Source: Bemisia tabaci
Lineage: Eukaryota; Arthropoda; Insecta; Hemiptera; Aleyrodidae
NCBI RefSeq assembly: GCF_918797505.1
Contig: NC_092802.1
Span: forward strand, 21,969,883 to 22,033,882
Direction of reading: 5' to 3'
DNA length: 64,000 nucleotides
In this document: one piece after another, positions 52,137-62,319 of the stretch
How positions within the stretch are numbered: position 1 is the first letter of the stretch
Layout: the number at the start of each line of letters is the position of its first letter
Notes under the pieces: generated by a model
What the model was told of the DNA's origin: nothing
What the model saw: only the letters and a program-made list of their open reading frames with translations
The model's database searches: none
Position numbers and translations under genes: made by a program

Positions 52137-53826
52137 CGACCTTTATGCTTTCCGTTGTGTCTAACGCACGGTTTATATTTTTGGAGAGGGAAAGTTTTAA
52201 AAGGGGAAATTATATTGGTGTCTGGAACCTCGGTTCTAGTTTTGGTGATTATTCACGTGCACTGATGATAGAAATAGTCGTGTTCTTGTGTTCCGTTTGG
52301 TTAATATAGGAAGTGAAACACAAACCAACAGTGTTGATTTTGGCGCAGATTGTGGTTAAATATGTTTGATGCTCCGCAGCCCGTGACAAGATATACAATA
52401 ATGACAATTTAAACAACGGGGTAACAAGGCTAATTTTTACATAAGTACCACCAAAACGATTAGGCGGAAAACTTAGCCTTCCTCAGTTGGATAAAAACAG
52501 TAAATAATTTTAAAAATCTAAAAACTTAGTACTTGGCTGTACCTTTCAAAGTGAGAAAAATGTTGTCATGAAAGAAATTTTTTGATAATAAAAAATGGTT
52601 AATTTTTCTCGCTTTGAAAGGTACAGCCAAGTTCTAAGTTCAACCCGCTAGGAGAAGATGTGGGGGACGTCCAGCAAAATCGTGGATAGGTGGCATTCAT
52701 GATGAAATGACGAGCTTTCATTTACGAGATGACCTCAGGGTCGACAGACAAGCGTGACGATTAGGTGTCGCAGAGCGCCCTGGCGCGCTGAGAAAGCGAC
52801 TTACACGTATGCATATTTTTGAGAGGGAACAGCAACATTAGAGCAAATGGTTTAAAGGAACAGCATCTCAAACCTTGCTTCTGAATATGACGAATATTTT
52901 TTTACAAGACTCGTTAATGATTTACTTTACAGTGGTTTTTCATGTTCCATTTGAAGAGAAACCCTCGGTTTTAACAGCCAACAAAAAATCCATTACAAAC
53001 AGGAGTTTTCCGTTGTCGCATTAAATTTAAAGGCAAATAATTCACTCGACTTCGTTATTTGCTGTCTGAACAAAATGAGTATTATCTTCAAAGAAACTTA
53101 AAACTGCCGAGGGAAATGTTTTTTCTATAATGATGAATTTAATTTTTCTTGGTGTGGTGCAATTATTTAGAATGATGAGACATTTAAATCATCAGCCCTC
53201 GTTATGGCGGTAACTATTTCGGATAGTTTTAGTACACTTGGCACCAGTGTGCTACGAGAAGAAATAAATGGCAGGCTCAACTATCTTCTGGGCTGTTTTG
53301 GTGCCAAAAAGAGGTATGGTTGATTTGACCAGGTTTCTGCTAGAGCTACATTTATGAATTAATTGCATCATGCGCATAGTGTCTTTGACCATAATTTTTA
53401 GTCGGTGCCAAAATTACCTTGGTATGTGATGAAATCTATCATTCTTATTTGCTATATAGACCATTATTATTTAAGCTATAAACATCGCATTTCCACACGT
53501 GCGGTTTCTAAGTTTATAAAAGTGCAGCCTCAATACTTTTTGTGACCAGATACTGTGCTACTGTTAACTTTGACGAGCTTTCAACACTAAATTGACACAC
53601 GTGCCTCACAGGAAGTGCGAGATAGGTAATAAACGGCATGAGGTTGAAAATGGTTCATTTATTACACCTATAAATTTTGGTTATTGCCTTTCCGGTCTCG
53701 TTTGAAGTGTTGCGGATGTGTGGAAAGTGAAGTATTGAGATTCAGTGAAGTCATTTTGCAATAAACGTCGGCGTTTTTCGACAAGTTGCTTAAAGAACGA
53801 TTTAAACCTGAAAATCTTGAGTTTAG
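52137..53826. other. Unassigned stretch with a family I fragment
   Basis: 52395-52640 matches the left half of the 20985 foldback and ends in an inverted pair, CTTGGCTGTACCTTTCAAAG and CTTTGAAAGGTACAGCCAAG. The remainder, probably intron of the signal-peptide gene, shows no exon. Confidence 0.45.
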
Positions 53827-53935
53827 CCGGCCAGGCTGGCCCATGCAGTGGTCAGCGCGTCTTGCTCTGGGTCAATCGGTCCAGGGTTCGAATCCCGGTG
53901 GTGGCGACAAATTTTCACGAGACTGACGAATAGAT
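53827..53935 (+). mobile_element. tRNA-derived SINE (second family)
   Basis: TGGTCAGCGCG (A-box, 53856) and GGTTCGAATCC (B-box, 53885) are perfect Pol III promoter elements at tRNA-like spacing. The acceptor stem does not pair and the T-stem has a mismatch, and tail sequence follows with no terminator at tRNA distance. A real tRNA gene is therefore less likely than a SINE head. Confidence 0.6.
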
Positions 53936-54195
53936 CCGCAGTAACAGATTCATGGAGTCGATATGTAGATGTTTTTTTCTGTCAAATCCTGTTTATTTTC
54001 ACTTTTGCCGAGTTCTTCTGATGTGAGGTTCGAAGATATTTTAAAAAAACATCCTAAATGTTAAAATATTATCAATAGATCGATCGACTATCAAATTGTT
54101 TCCTAGAGACTTGTAGAACTATGTTAAGATCTCACATGAATGCACAATTAAAATAAAATTCATTCTTTTCTCGGTGTAGTGGGTGGTACAATCTG
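53936..54195. other. Unassigned stretch after the SINE
   Basis: It includes the probable SINE tail up to a T-run near 53976, then AT-rich sequence without features. Confidence 0.35.
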
Positions 54196-54447
54196 AAATA
54201 TTAAGCAAAAAGGAACCAAGCCACATCAGCTATTGCCACATTTAATTGGGCAATTTGATTCTTCACATGGCAACAGTTGTGCGGATTTTTGTGCAAATGT
54301 CAGTGAATTTTTTGCATAGTGCGAAGCAAATTCCTTAAAATTTTCGAAGGGATCCGCACTAACGTTCTTTTGTAAAAAGTTAAATTGCTATGTCAAATTT
54401 GGCAATAGCTGATGTGGCTTAGTTCCTTTCTGCTAAAGAAGGTCCAA
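54196..54447. mobile_element. Family B MITE with eroded ends
   Basis: AAGGAACCAAGCCACATCAG and CTGATGTGGCTTAGTTCC are intact, but both termini have lost the GGACCGCG head. Confidence 0.78.
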
Positions 54448-55026
54448 ATGTCGTCCGCTGCACGCTGATTGTGAGTATCAAATGCTCAGTTCTCCAACTC
54501 AACATGAACTTCGGCCTCCACGATTTGAGAGGCAACATTTTTGTGGGTTATTCAACTGAACGGGAAGCATGACATTATATCATAAGTAGCATCAGAAAAA
54601 TTTGACCGACAAAAACACTGTGACGAAGATAGTAGCGAAGATGAAGAGCCGCTATAAAATCGGTTTTACGAGATCACGTTATCGATTGTTTATTTTAGGA
54701 TTTGCACTTTCACACTCGTAACTCATGCTTTTTATGTGATTGGATGATTCGCAGAGTAACTCAAAACAGACAGCTCCACGCAAGCAACGGTTTTCAATTG
54801 CTTTTTTAATTTTTCTTTTATTTTTTTTATTCTTATATTTTTATAATCCCTCTCAAGGTGAGGTTGTTGACCCTTCTGAACATAATAATGCTACTCGCGT
54901 AATTATTATTGCGTAGGTAACCTAACTCTGACAATGTTAGAGGTCTCTTATTATATCGTTAATTTTTTGTTGTACTCGTTATATTTTGTAATTTTATCAT
55001 TTCATTAATTTTTCATCCTATACACA
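54448..55026. other. Unassigned AT-rich stretch
   Basis: No gene or recognised repeat. Confidence 0.4.
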
Positions 55027-55170
55027 GAGAGAAATGTCAACACAATAGTTTGGTGATACCCGAAGCAAAACACAAAATAACTCCAGCCTTATTCGGTTGA
55101 CGATTTCAAGAGAAAATGCCGGCTAGTTTTCTTGAAGAAATGTAATAAAAAACGAAAGGGTGAATACCAA
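55027..55170. repeat. Family O block
   Basis: CAGAGAGAAATGTCAACACA, AAAACACAAAATAACTCCAG and GAAAATGCCGGCTAGTTTTC match 43005-43145. Shorter echoes of GAAGTGAAACACAAACCAA occur at 52309 and, inverted, near 55510. Confidence 0.55.
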
Positions 55171-55185
55171 CGTCACACAGTGGGT

Positions 55186-55410
55186 CGAGTCAATCAGAGA
55201 GGTTGGACATGAAATTGTTTATTATAACTGCAGATTTTGATGTTAATTTCGTCACATTTCAAGTTATATGGGGTGCTTCTAGAAGAAAATTTCACGAGGA
55301 AACCAATGGAGCCACTTTTAGAACCTCAAAATTGTGCATAAACGGAATTGTAAGCTTTTAAAGTTTCCGACTTTTGTCCGACCTCTCCTCTTGACTCGAT
55401 CCACTGTGCG
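55186..55410. mobile_element. Family V foldback element, best copy
   Basis: CACAGTGGGTCGAGTCAATC and TTGACTCGATCCACTGTG are near-perfect inverted ends of a 225-bp element. Confidence 0.78.
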
Positions 55411-57417
55411 TCTCAGCCAGAGGAATGCTTCTACCCCAGTCTCTCCGTTATTTTCTTGGCTAAATTCACCGCAAACTGTACCAGAATTGACATAGAATTT
55501 GCGTTGGTTTGTGTTTCACTTCCAATAAGAACCAAAAGAAACACAAGAACACGAATATTTTTATTAGTGTTCATTAAACATATTCTCTCGGTGGAAAATT
55601 TTTCATTCAAGATTGATCAAAAAGCGCTACAAAAATGTCAGACTCTCAATTATTTATCCCTAAACCTTCAAATTTTGGTGCTTATGTAAGTTCACTAATT
55701 TTTATAAAGCTATATATACTCATTTCCCATTTTCAAGTGAGCATTTTATCAACCACTTAATGTAACTCTGTGTGACTAAGCTCTTCGAAATTTAACCAAT
55801 AATTTAGCAATGGTTTAGTAATCCGTCCGCTTTGATCTTGTAATCTCAGTCAAATTTATGATCTTTTTTTACTCTCGCGTAAGCGCGCGTGACTCTTGTT
55901 TTTTATGAGGCGTCGACATGAAAATATGTTGTATATCATATTCACAAGTGGATTCAATGGTTCATTGAATTACAATATCGAGTGCGTAAGAAAGTGACAG
56001 GACTAATCTCAAAACTACGTAGTGGTTGTATATTGCTAAAATTCAAGTAAATAGGAGGAGAAAGTAAGATCATTCGGATTTCATTTTGCAATAAGCAACC
56101 AATATTTCTGACGCATTTTGGAAACAACATAGGTACCCTATGCAGAGAGGTGCTTTTATGGAAGAGCCAGAGATTACTATCTCTGGCTCTTCCATGAGGT
56201 GGTTCCATATTACAAAATGTAATCTATTTGAACTGAATGTTCACTTTCCAATGTTGAACTTCTGGGTTTATTGAAGAAGGCTTTCGGTTTATGTGACGGA
56301 GCATTTTATTGAGGTTGGGATTGATCTTAGTTCGAGACTAATTTAGTTAAATTCGACATTACTCCAACTCGTTTTTTCCCAAAATGCTCAGGGTGTAAAA
56401 ATTTGTTTTCAAAGGAAGGATACAATGTAATATTATTGTCTACTCAAACATAAGCGGCTTTGAATCGTGAGAGTAAATGGCCAAACTTAACGATCAATCA
56501 AATCCGGTATTCAGTGATGCACTCACATAAAAGTATCAGGTGGTACAACCACAAAACGTCCTCAAAAATCGTTTATTCGTGGACAGACAGGCGGCAAATG
56601 CGGATTCCTGATGAATTATTTTAGCGCTACATGATATAATGTATCACTGAATGAGATCAACAATCATACTGATTGACAGTAAGAGCGGTTATAAGCGTAG
56701 TTTTGAGGAAATATAATAAAAACACTTTGTCATTGCTATCTGTATCAATTGTTATCAAATATCAATACTTTTTGCTAAATTTGGGAGGAAATACAGATTT
56801 ATGAACGTTTGGTACATTCAACGTTTCATTCAATTGAATCCTAGTAAAAATGAAAAGGTTCGCTCGGTGAACGCTCTACAACGTCCATACGTTGGAACCA
56901 ACCCCTTGTTTTTTTATCACTCACGCTATCTATGGAGCCACGCAATTCTATCCACGCTAAAAGTTTCAAAGTTGTGTTTTTCTCTCTCCACGTGTTTGAA
57001 ACATATCCAATGTGTTTTTATTTCGAAGTAGGCTTTTTAATTATTCACCTTTCTACCGTGCGCCTCTCGCGCAAAAAATGCCTCAGTGTTGACAGTTTCA
57101 GTTACTTATCTCGAGAAAGAGGAGACATTTTGATTGGATGAAAAGAAATATACAAATATCGCTCATTGCAAGATTATCGGCAAATGCGCAACCTAACATA
57201 TCTTTCTAGAATGCAAGATTGAAGTTTATTGACAGTTTGCGTAATTTCCTAAGAGTAAAAGGATAGCATGCCAATTTTTACATAAATTGTGAGCTCGTTA
57301 GTGAACGACGTGTCAACGTTTCCGACGCGCAGTAAAAAAAAGAAGGGAAAAAAAGGAAATTCATTTCGGGATTAACAGTATCGTTTTTCGTGGAAGTATA
57401 GTTTCGTTTTCCCCCAG
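55411..57417. other. Unassigned stretch, probably intronic
   Basis: No exon is supported. A 20-bp inverted pair, AGAGCCAGAGATTACTATCT with CTCTGGCTCTTCC, forms a small hairpin near 56163-56195. A GTAAGT at 55686 lacks a convincing exon upstream. Confidence 0.4.
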
Positions 57418-57530
57418 GTACGTTTGCAAAAAGTTCAATCCGCACATATCAAGTGGTTGCAGTTGGTTTCTGTAGTTTGCTTTACTCCGGTGGGATCGAA
57501 AGTAGGTGTTTCAGTGACCCAAAGCTGGAG
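57418..57530 (+). CDS. Candidate second exon of the signal-peptide gene, 113 bp
   Basis: A strong pyrimidine tract and acceptor (TTTTCCCCCAG) precede it, and CTGGAG then GTAACT follows. Entered in phase 1, as exon 50597-50660 requires, it is fully open: TFAKSSIRTYQVVAVGFCSL onward with a second Cys, ending SDPKLE in phase 0. Entered in phase 0 it is also open, so the frame rests on the match with the first exon. The next exon may be 61124-61474 (also phase 0) or lie outside the window. Confidence 0.42.
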
Positions 57531-58136
57531 GTAACTACACATGTTCCTAAAATTTTCTTTGAAGTTGAATAGAAATTTGGAAGTTCGTGTACCATTTTGT
57601 TTTCAAATATCTTCTTCTACGCGCTATTTTAGCAGGGACTAGCATTTTTCTCTACATGAACTCGATCGGCAAGTTATCACAATCAAAGTAGACTGTTAGT
57701 CTTCGATTTCCAGAAATACTAAAGCTTATCCAGAGACACTACTTTCGTTTAGCAGAACTCCTAAATTATGACTCATTTCTTTCCAAAATAACCCAACTGT
57801 TTTTAAAGTATAAAAAACGAAAAAATAACACTTGTACCACACGATTTGGCAAAAAAAAACCAATGGAAAAGTATAAAAAATAGGGCTGGCTGCACAATCT
57901 ACATCAAACGAAATCAGAAGCGTGCCTACTATAAAAATGTAAGGCATGCTAAAATGACAAAAAAAAAAAAAAAAAAAACCGTTGTGCATTTTCTTCATGT
58001 CTATTGTAAAACAGTAAAAACGCGCAACCTATACTTGTGACGGCTCAAAATGTCCACTTCCATTTTATTTCATCGCGGAAGAGTCGCAGAACATTCTCCT
58101 CCCAGGAAAGAAAATCAGAGAAGTTTCCCAAAAAGT
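57531..58136. other. Unassigned stretch
   Basis: It holds an A-run of about 20 at 57959-57978. No gene. Confidence 0.4.
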
Positions 58137-58298
58137 CAGTGGCGTGGCGTGCTTTGCGATGTATCGATTGATCTGCCACTTAAACCTATGGAAAAGTATC
58201 GATAAAAGGTGTTCGCAGTGAACACCTTAATAATCGATTATTTACCACAGCTTCAAATGGGGAAATATCGATGGATCGAAAAGCACGCCACGCCACTG
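58137..58298. mobile_element. Family C hAT-like MITE with perfect 8-bp target duplication
   Basis: It runs from CAGTGGCGTGGCGTGC to GCACGCCACGCCACTG, flanked by CAAAAAGT (58129-58136, 58299-58306). This is the cleanest family C copy here. Confidence 0.9.
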
Positions 58299-58562
58299 CA
58301 AAAAGTAACGGTACGTACATCTTTAAATAAAAAATTAATCATCACAGGAAGTCTGAAGCGTCGCAAACTACGTCTCCACAGTTTCACTACTGCTGTGATT
58401 CTTCTATAGTAATGATTTCTCTTAACTTAAACTAATCAGCTTAATACAGTAAGCAATGACGTGTCATATCAATGTATTGTGTTTGAATGTAATGATTGTT
58501 TTTCTTCTCCTACCTGAGGGGCCCTTTCATTGCCTGAGCCCATCACATATTATTCGTAAAAT

Positions 58563-59042
58563 AAGGGAGCGTTCATTAATTACGTAATACACTTCATCGG
58601 CATTTTTTACCCCCCACCCCCGCGTAACTCTTCGTAAGGAAGCCCCGGACCCCTCTTTAATAATCACGTAGCACCTTAAGATTCAAAAAATCGAGGGAGA
58701 CTTGTGAATATATGCCTGGATACAATTTTAAGCATCTTTCATAACAGTGTGATACATTTCAAGAAATGAGGATGATACAAGATGGATTTTGTGTGATTTG
58801 CAACAATAGAAAGGGGTACGTACTGCAGTGGTGATTCTTGAGAGTTGGTGACACCATTTTTCCTCCATTTTAATGTATGTAAAACAATCGATTCTATGTT
58901 AAGCAGCATACTTCACCTAAAATCGATATTTCTAATGGATTTAAATGGAGTATTAACAGTGTTGCCAACTTTCAAAATCGCCACGAACGCACTGATCCCT
59001 CTCACCCCCTAGAGCGGTACGTAATTTGGGAACGCCTCCCAA
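58563..59042. mobile_element. Family T TIR element, host of a family D insert
   Basis: GGGAGCGTTCATTAATTACG near 58565 faces TACGTAATTTGGGAACGCC near 59017. C-rich blocks (CCCCCCACCCCC, CTCACCCCC) lie inside each end. It ends about 60 bp before the start codon at 59103, so it may form part of that gene's promoter region. Confidence 0.6.
58825..58984. mobile_element. Family D element nested in family T
   Basis: It runs from CAGTGGTGATTCTTGAGAG to TTTCAAAATCGCCAC. Flanks ACGTACTG and ACGCACTG match at seven of eight bases, supporting a hAT-type insertion. Confidence 0.78.
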
Positions 59043-59102
59043 TGTCAAGGACTTGTGAATAATCAGTAAATTTCTCACAGCAGATTCATTCTACCCGGTG
59101 CA

Positions 59103-59408
59103 ATGGTTACGAAATGGATCTTGTTACCATTATTCCTGGTTACAATCGTAAATGATCCGGTTGCTGTGTGCGTGAAAAAAACTCCGCGGGAGAGGACGGC
59201 TCGCCATTTCGGGCTGCAATTTCTTAGCCGATCAAGTAAATCGGGTCGGTCACTCAGCAGATCGCGAGCCCGACAACTCAGTCCCAGTTCAAGTTGGTCC
59301 TTCCCATCCGTCGGAGATTTTCCAACCTCGCCAGAGCTCCAACGTATAGCGGACGAATTTGTCAAATTCAATAGAAAAGAAGCCTCTCATATCAAAAATA
59401 ATCTTAGT
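59103..59408 (+). CDS. Secreted Cys-rich protein exon 1
   Basis: The ATG is in the context GTGCAATGG. 102 codons end at CTTAGT, followed by the donor GTAAGG. The opposite strand is also open across most of this exon, which weakens the call slightly; the signal peptide and exact phase match with exon 2 favour the plus strand. Confidence 0.58.
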
Positions 59409-61474
59409 GTAAGGATTTTTTTCTTCTTAAAAATAAAAAAAAAGAGATAATTCATGAGGTAACGACATTACTGAGCTTTCGGCTGCTCATAATGAAATCA
59501 AAATACTGAGCTTTCAGCTGATTTTACTAAAATAATATGCGAACTCAGGCCATGCTTTAATAATAAATAATTTGCAAGATGAAGGCCATCGGCATGACCG
59601 AAACGTTTGCTCCCTTATTTTGCACCATGTTGAGGTAAATTTTTTATGAATATAAAAATCCTCTTGCACATTGTTTTTTTATTGAAGCATGGTCTGAGTT
59701 CACATTTCATTGAAGTGAAAATCTGCTATAAGCTCAGTACCTATTTGATTTGATTCGAATGGACCACCGGGCAAAATACGAATCTTAGCATTCTGATGTT
59801 TGTTCACTCCTTAGAATTTAACGTAGAACACGATTCGCGCAATGAAAATTACTGGAATCAATTCCTACCAAACGTATTCACATTTTTATCTAACATATTG
59901 GTTCTGAAAAATTTGAATCAGTTGGAAAACAGAGAATCCAAAAAATAAACTCGAAAGTGCACATACCTAGTTCCCGTGTCTAGTATTGCTAGCGCGAGGC
60001 GCGATAGCAATCCTTGGTAAAAATTGGCTGTAGAATCTGTGTTCCAAAATACCATAGACCTACGGCCGGCTGTAAGATTTCCAATGGCTTCTATAGCCGG
60101 CTAAATAGTTTCTTATAGGCTTTTATAGCCGATGGCGATTAAGCAACCCACAGTCAGGCGATAAAGTGTATGCTAAACGTCACTAATTACGGATGCTAGG
60201 ACTTAGTGAGTTTTTGGACCACTGCTCTCTTTTTGGGCCGTAGTATCTTGATTTATTTTGCGAGGAAAGCTTCGTACTTTCGATGGATGCCTGCCATTCC
60301 TATTATAGTAGAGCGCCTTCGGTTTCGTATGATACTGTGCAATACCCCTGGTGTGAAATAGTTGCTTCAAGCGCCGTGGCACGCTGCGGTGCGGCAGGCG
60401 GGCAGCCAGCGCGGAACGCGCATTGGCGCCTTCAAACCTAACAAGGATACTTCACGCAGTGCGCAATGCGTGAAGTATCCCTGTTAGGTTTGTAGGCGCC
60501 AGTGCGTCGCCGCTCCGCTTTGAGTTAGGCTCTAAAATTTAATCTTGTGGAGTCAGCGTTATTCAACTCATGATTTTGAAATGTTTGCACGTCCTGTATG
60601 GATTATTCTCGTTTTACTTGATGAAAAAAAAATATGCATTAAAGGAAAAGATAACGTGTGTTTTGTAAATATTAAGGCGGTTCCGTTTCAAACTTAATGA
60701 TTTCCAAAGCACATGAATTTCTTACAGCCTTTTATAATCGATGGTGAAAAAGCAACAGCCAGGCGATAAAGCGTAAAGCCCGACTTTTTTATCGCTTCGT
60801 ATAGCCCGGCCGTATGATTTTCTCCGCATTCTACAGCCAGCTATATGATTTTCTGTAGCCTTCTCTAGCCGGCTATAAGAATTCCGATGGTATTTTGAAA
60901 CGCAGCTCTTATCGCCAATTTTTACCAGGGATTACCACCATGTTTTCTTTGAGCGGGAAGTTTCGTTTTGATACAATTAGGATGAATTTTGCTAATTTAG
61001 TAATAATTTCAGCGATTTCAACTAAACGAGATTAGACAAATTTTGAAGGAAACTCGATTTCGAAAAGTCGACACTTACTGCTCTCTTCTCTATCACGGCA
61101 GCTTTGTTTTCAATTTATTCCAGACGTTGGACCTGCTGGGCATTCGAGAGTACATGACGTCAGTGGCAACCAACGACCAATGCTCAAATAAGTTTGATTT
61201 CCGTCATCAAGGGAGCAAAACGGACTGTGTTGCCGCGTTCAAGAGATTCAAATCCATTCCTTACCATCTCCGTGGCGCAGCGTGCGCAGATGCGTATCTC
61301 GCTTGGTGCTGTCGACTAGCGGTTGGTAATTCGAAAACATGCGCGTTTTTCGTGAAAACATCCCCTGGAGAGACCAGACCGGTACAGGGTCATTGGAAAC
61401 ACATTCAAGAATGCGCCAACGGGATTAATTTGAGCGCATGGCAGGGCACGGTTTTTTGGCCGGGGTCAACGTAG
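59103..61474 (+). CDS. Secreted cysteine-rich protein, 218 aa, two exons, family unknown
   Basis: Exon 1 starts with a signal peptide (MVTKWILLPLFLVTIVNDPV, cleavage probably between residues 18 and 23). A Ser/Arg-rich stretch follows (about 24-75; SRSSKSGRSLSRSRARQ), then a helical segment LQRIADEFVKFNRKEA. Exon 2 adds a compact domain with seven Cys (122, 137, 156, 164, 165, 175, 199), including an AWCCRLA double-Cys, and a Trp-rich end QGTVFWPGST. Junction phase is 0 on both sides. I do not recognise the fold. The Ser/Arg region could be a propeptide. In a sap-feeding insect, small secreted Cys-rich proteins include salivary effectors, but nothing in the sequence proves that. An initiator-like TCAGT is at 59063-59067 and AATAAA at 61708-61713. 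An internal acceptor before LQRIADEF would allow other upstream exons. Confidence 0.62.
59757..59880. repeat. Family F left-end fragment
   Basis: ATGGACCACCGGGCAAAATA, then CTTAGCATTCTGATGTTTG and GTAGAACACGATTCGCGCAA, diverged from the 14159 and 30187 copies. No right end follows. Confidence 0.65.
60011..60930. mobile_element. Family S long foldback, 920 bp
   Basis: TCCTTGGTAAAAATTGGCTG and GCCAATTTTTACCAGGG are inverted ends. The arms include CCAAAATACCATAG with CGATGGTATTTTG, and repeated TATAGCCGGCTA-type palindromes. The centre contains the 60425-60500 hairpin. Confidence 0.78.
60425..60500. repeat. Near-perfect hairpin, 34-bp arms and 8-bp loop
   Basis: GGCGCCTTCAAACCTAACAA, then GGATACTTCACGCA, is followed after GTGCGCAA by the inverse through TGTAGGCGCC. 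It carries the ATACTTCACGCA module of families L and K in both orientations. Confidence 0.8.
61124..61474 (+). CDS. Secreted Cys-rich protein exon 2
   Basis: The acceptor CAATTTATTCCAG is strong. It encodes TLDLLGIREYMTSV onward to the TAG at 61472-61474. The frame is open a further 27 codons upstream of the acceptor; those are treated as intron because they precede the consensus AG. Confidence 0.66.
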   Translation, partial: TLDLLGIREYMTSVATNDQCSNKFDFRHQGSKTDCVAAFKRFKSIPYHLRGAACADAYLAWCCRLAVGNSKTCAFFVKTSPGETRPVQGHWKHIQECANGINLSAWQGTVFWPGST

Positions 61475-61572
61475 ATGGATTTCGGGAGGAGATAGAGGTT
61501 AGTTCCGGTTAGGCTAGGTACAGGGATATGAGACCCTGCACTCGCGCCGGCCATTGTGGAACGGTGGCGAGG

Positions 61573-61650
61573 TGTGAATGATCAATTAGGTATTGATATT
61601 TCCCCATTTGCAGCTGTAGTAAAGAATCGATTATTAAAGCGTTCGCTGCC
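61573..61650. repeat. Family C fragment downstream of the secreted-protein gene
   Basis: GAATGATCAATTAGGTATTG, CCCATTTGCAGCTGTAGTAA and AATCGATTATTAAAGCGTTC correspond to the right half of family C, reversed. Confidence 0.55.
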
Positions 61651-61707
61651 AATCATTGCTTATATTTGTAAAAGTGGCAATTGATCAACTTTTGTTTTTA
61701 TCTAAGA

Positions 61708-61713
61708 AATAAA
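61708..61713 (+). terminator. Putative polyadenylation signal AATAAA
   Basis: It is the first AATAAA after the stop codon at 61474, about 235 bp downstream, and would close the secreted-protein transcript. The AT-rich context makes a chance match possible. Confidence 0.4.
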
Positions 61714-62319
61714 TGTAAAACCAGAGTTACATAAAAAAATGTGCGATTTTTTTTAATATTTGGTTTACATAGGACAACTCTCCCTGAAATAATGTTTTAC
61801 ATCATTTTTCAAAAGATTCATGTGCCTTGTGAAATTTTGCCACGTGTGACGTTTAAGTGTCGTGGCATAAAATTGCAAAATGCAGTCCATTCACTCTTTT
61901 TGCCTAGGCTAATTGGACCAAGTTTATCAGAGAGGAGCCAACTCACATTTCCGAAAAAATTGAGTTGCTAATGTTTTTGAGTTGCAATGGTCCTATATTT
62001 TCTTCTGCCAAAAACTCAAAGTCCAAAAAAAAAAAAAAATTATTCCGTGAAAAGAGGGGTTAAAAATTATTTTTTGCATTGAGTCTTATGGAAGAACTAG
62101 TCGTGATTAGCTCGCTTTGCGAGCTGACACGTCTAGCCGGGGAGTGCCCCTGGACCCCAGTTCTACGCTTCGCGACGAACTTGCGACTCGCTCCGCGAGC
62201 CGCCACCGCCCCGCACAGTTTTTAACATTGATGAGGAGACAACATCTATGTCTTAATCTTCTTTTTCACCAAGTTGTACAGAAATTGATGTTCTAGGAGT
62301 CCGGACCGCGTTTTCGAGC
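61714..62319. other. Unassigned stretch with GC-rich hairpins
   Basis: An A-run lies at about 62025-62038. At 62105-62220 the sequence turns GC-rich and folds into short hairpins (AGCTCGCTTTGCGAGCT; CTCGCTCCGCGAG), a style seen in degenerate transposon tails. No gene. Confidence 0.45.

Larger units (their letters stand above)
59409..61123. other. Intron of the secreted-protein gene
   Basis: It holds a family F fragment and a family S element, listed separately. It begins GTAAGG and ends TTCCAG. No other exon-like segment is seen. Confidence 0.5.

Noticed and set aside
53845..53916. Functional tRNA gene
   Set aside because: The acceptor stem does not pair and the T-stem has a mismatch, so a SINE head fits better.
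59075..59371. Minus-strand frame of 98 residues over the secreted-protein exon 1
   Set aside because: Open and protein-like, but without splice partners on that strand. The plus strand has a signal peptide, donor and phase-matched second exon.
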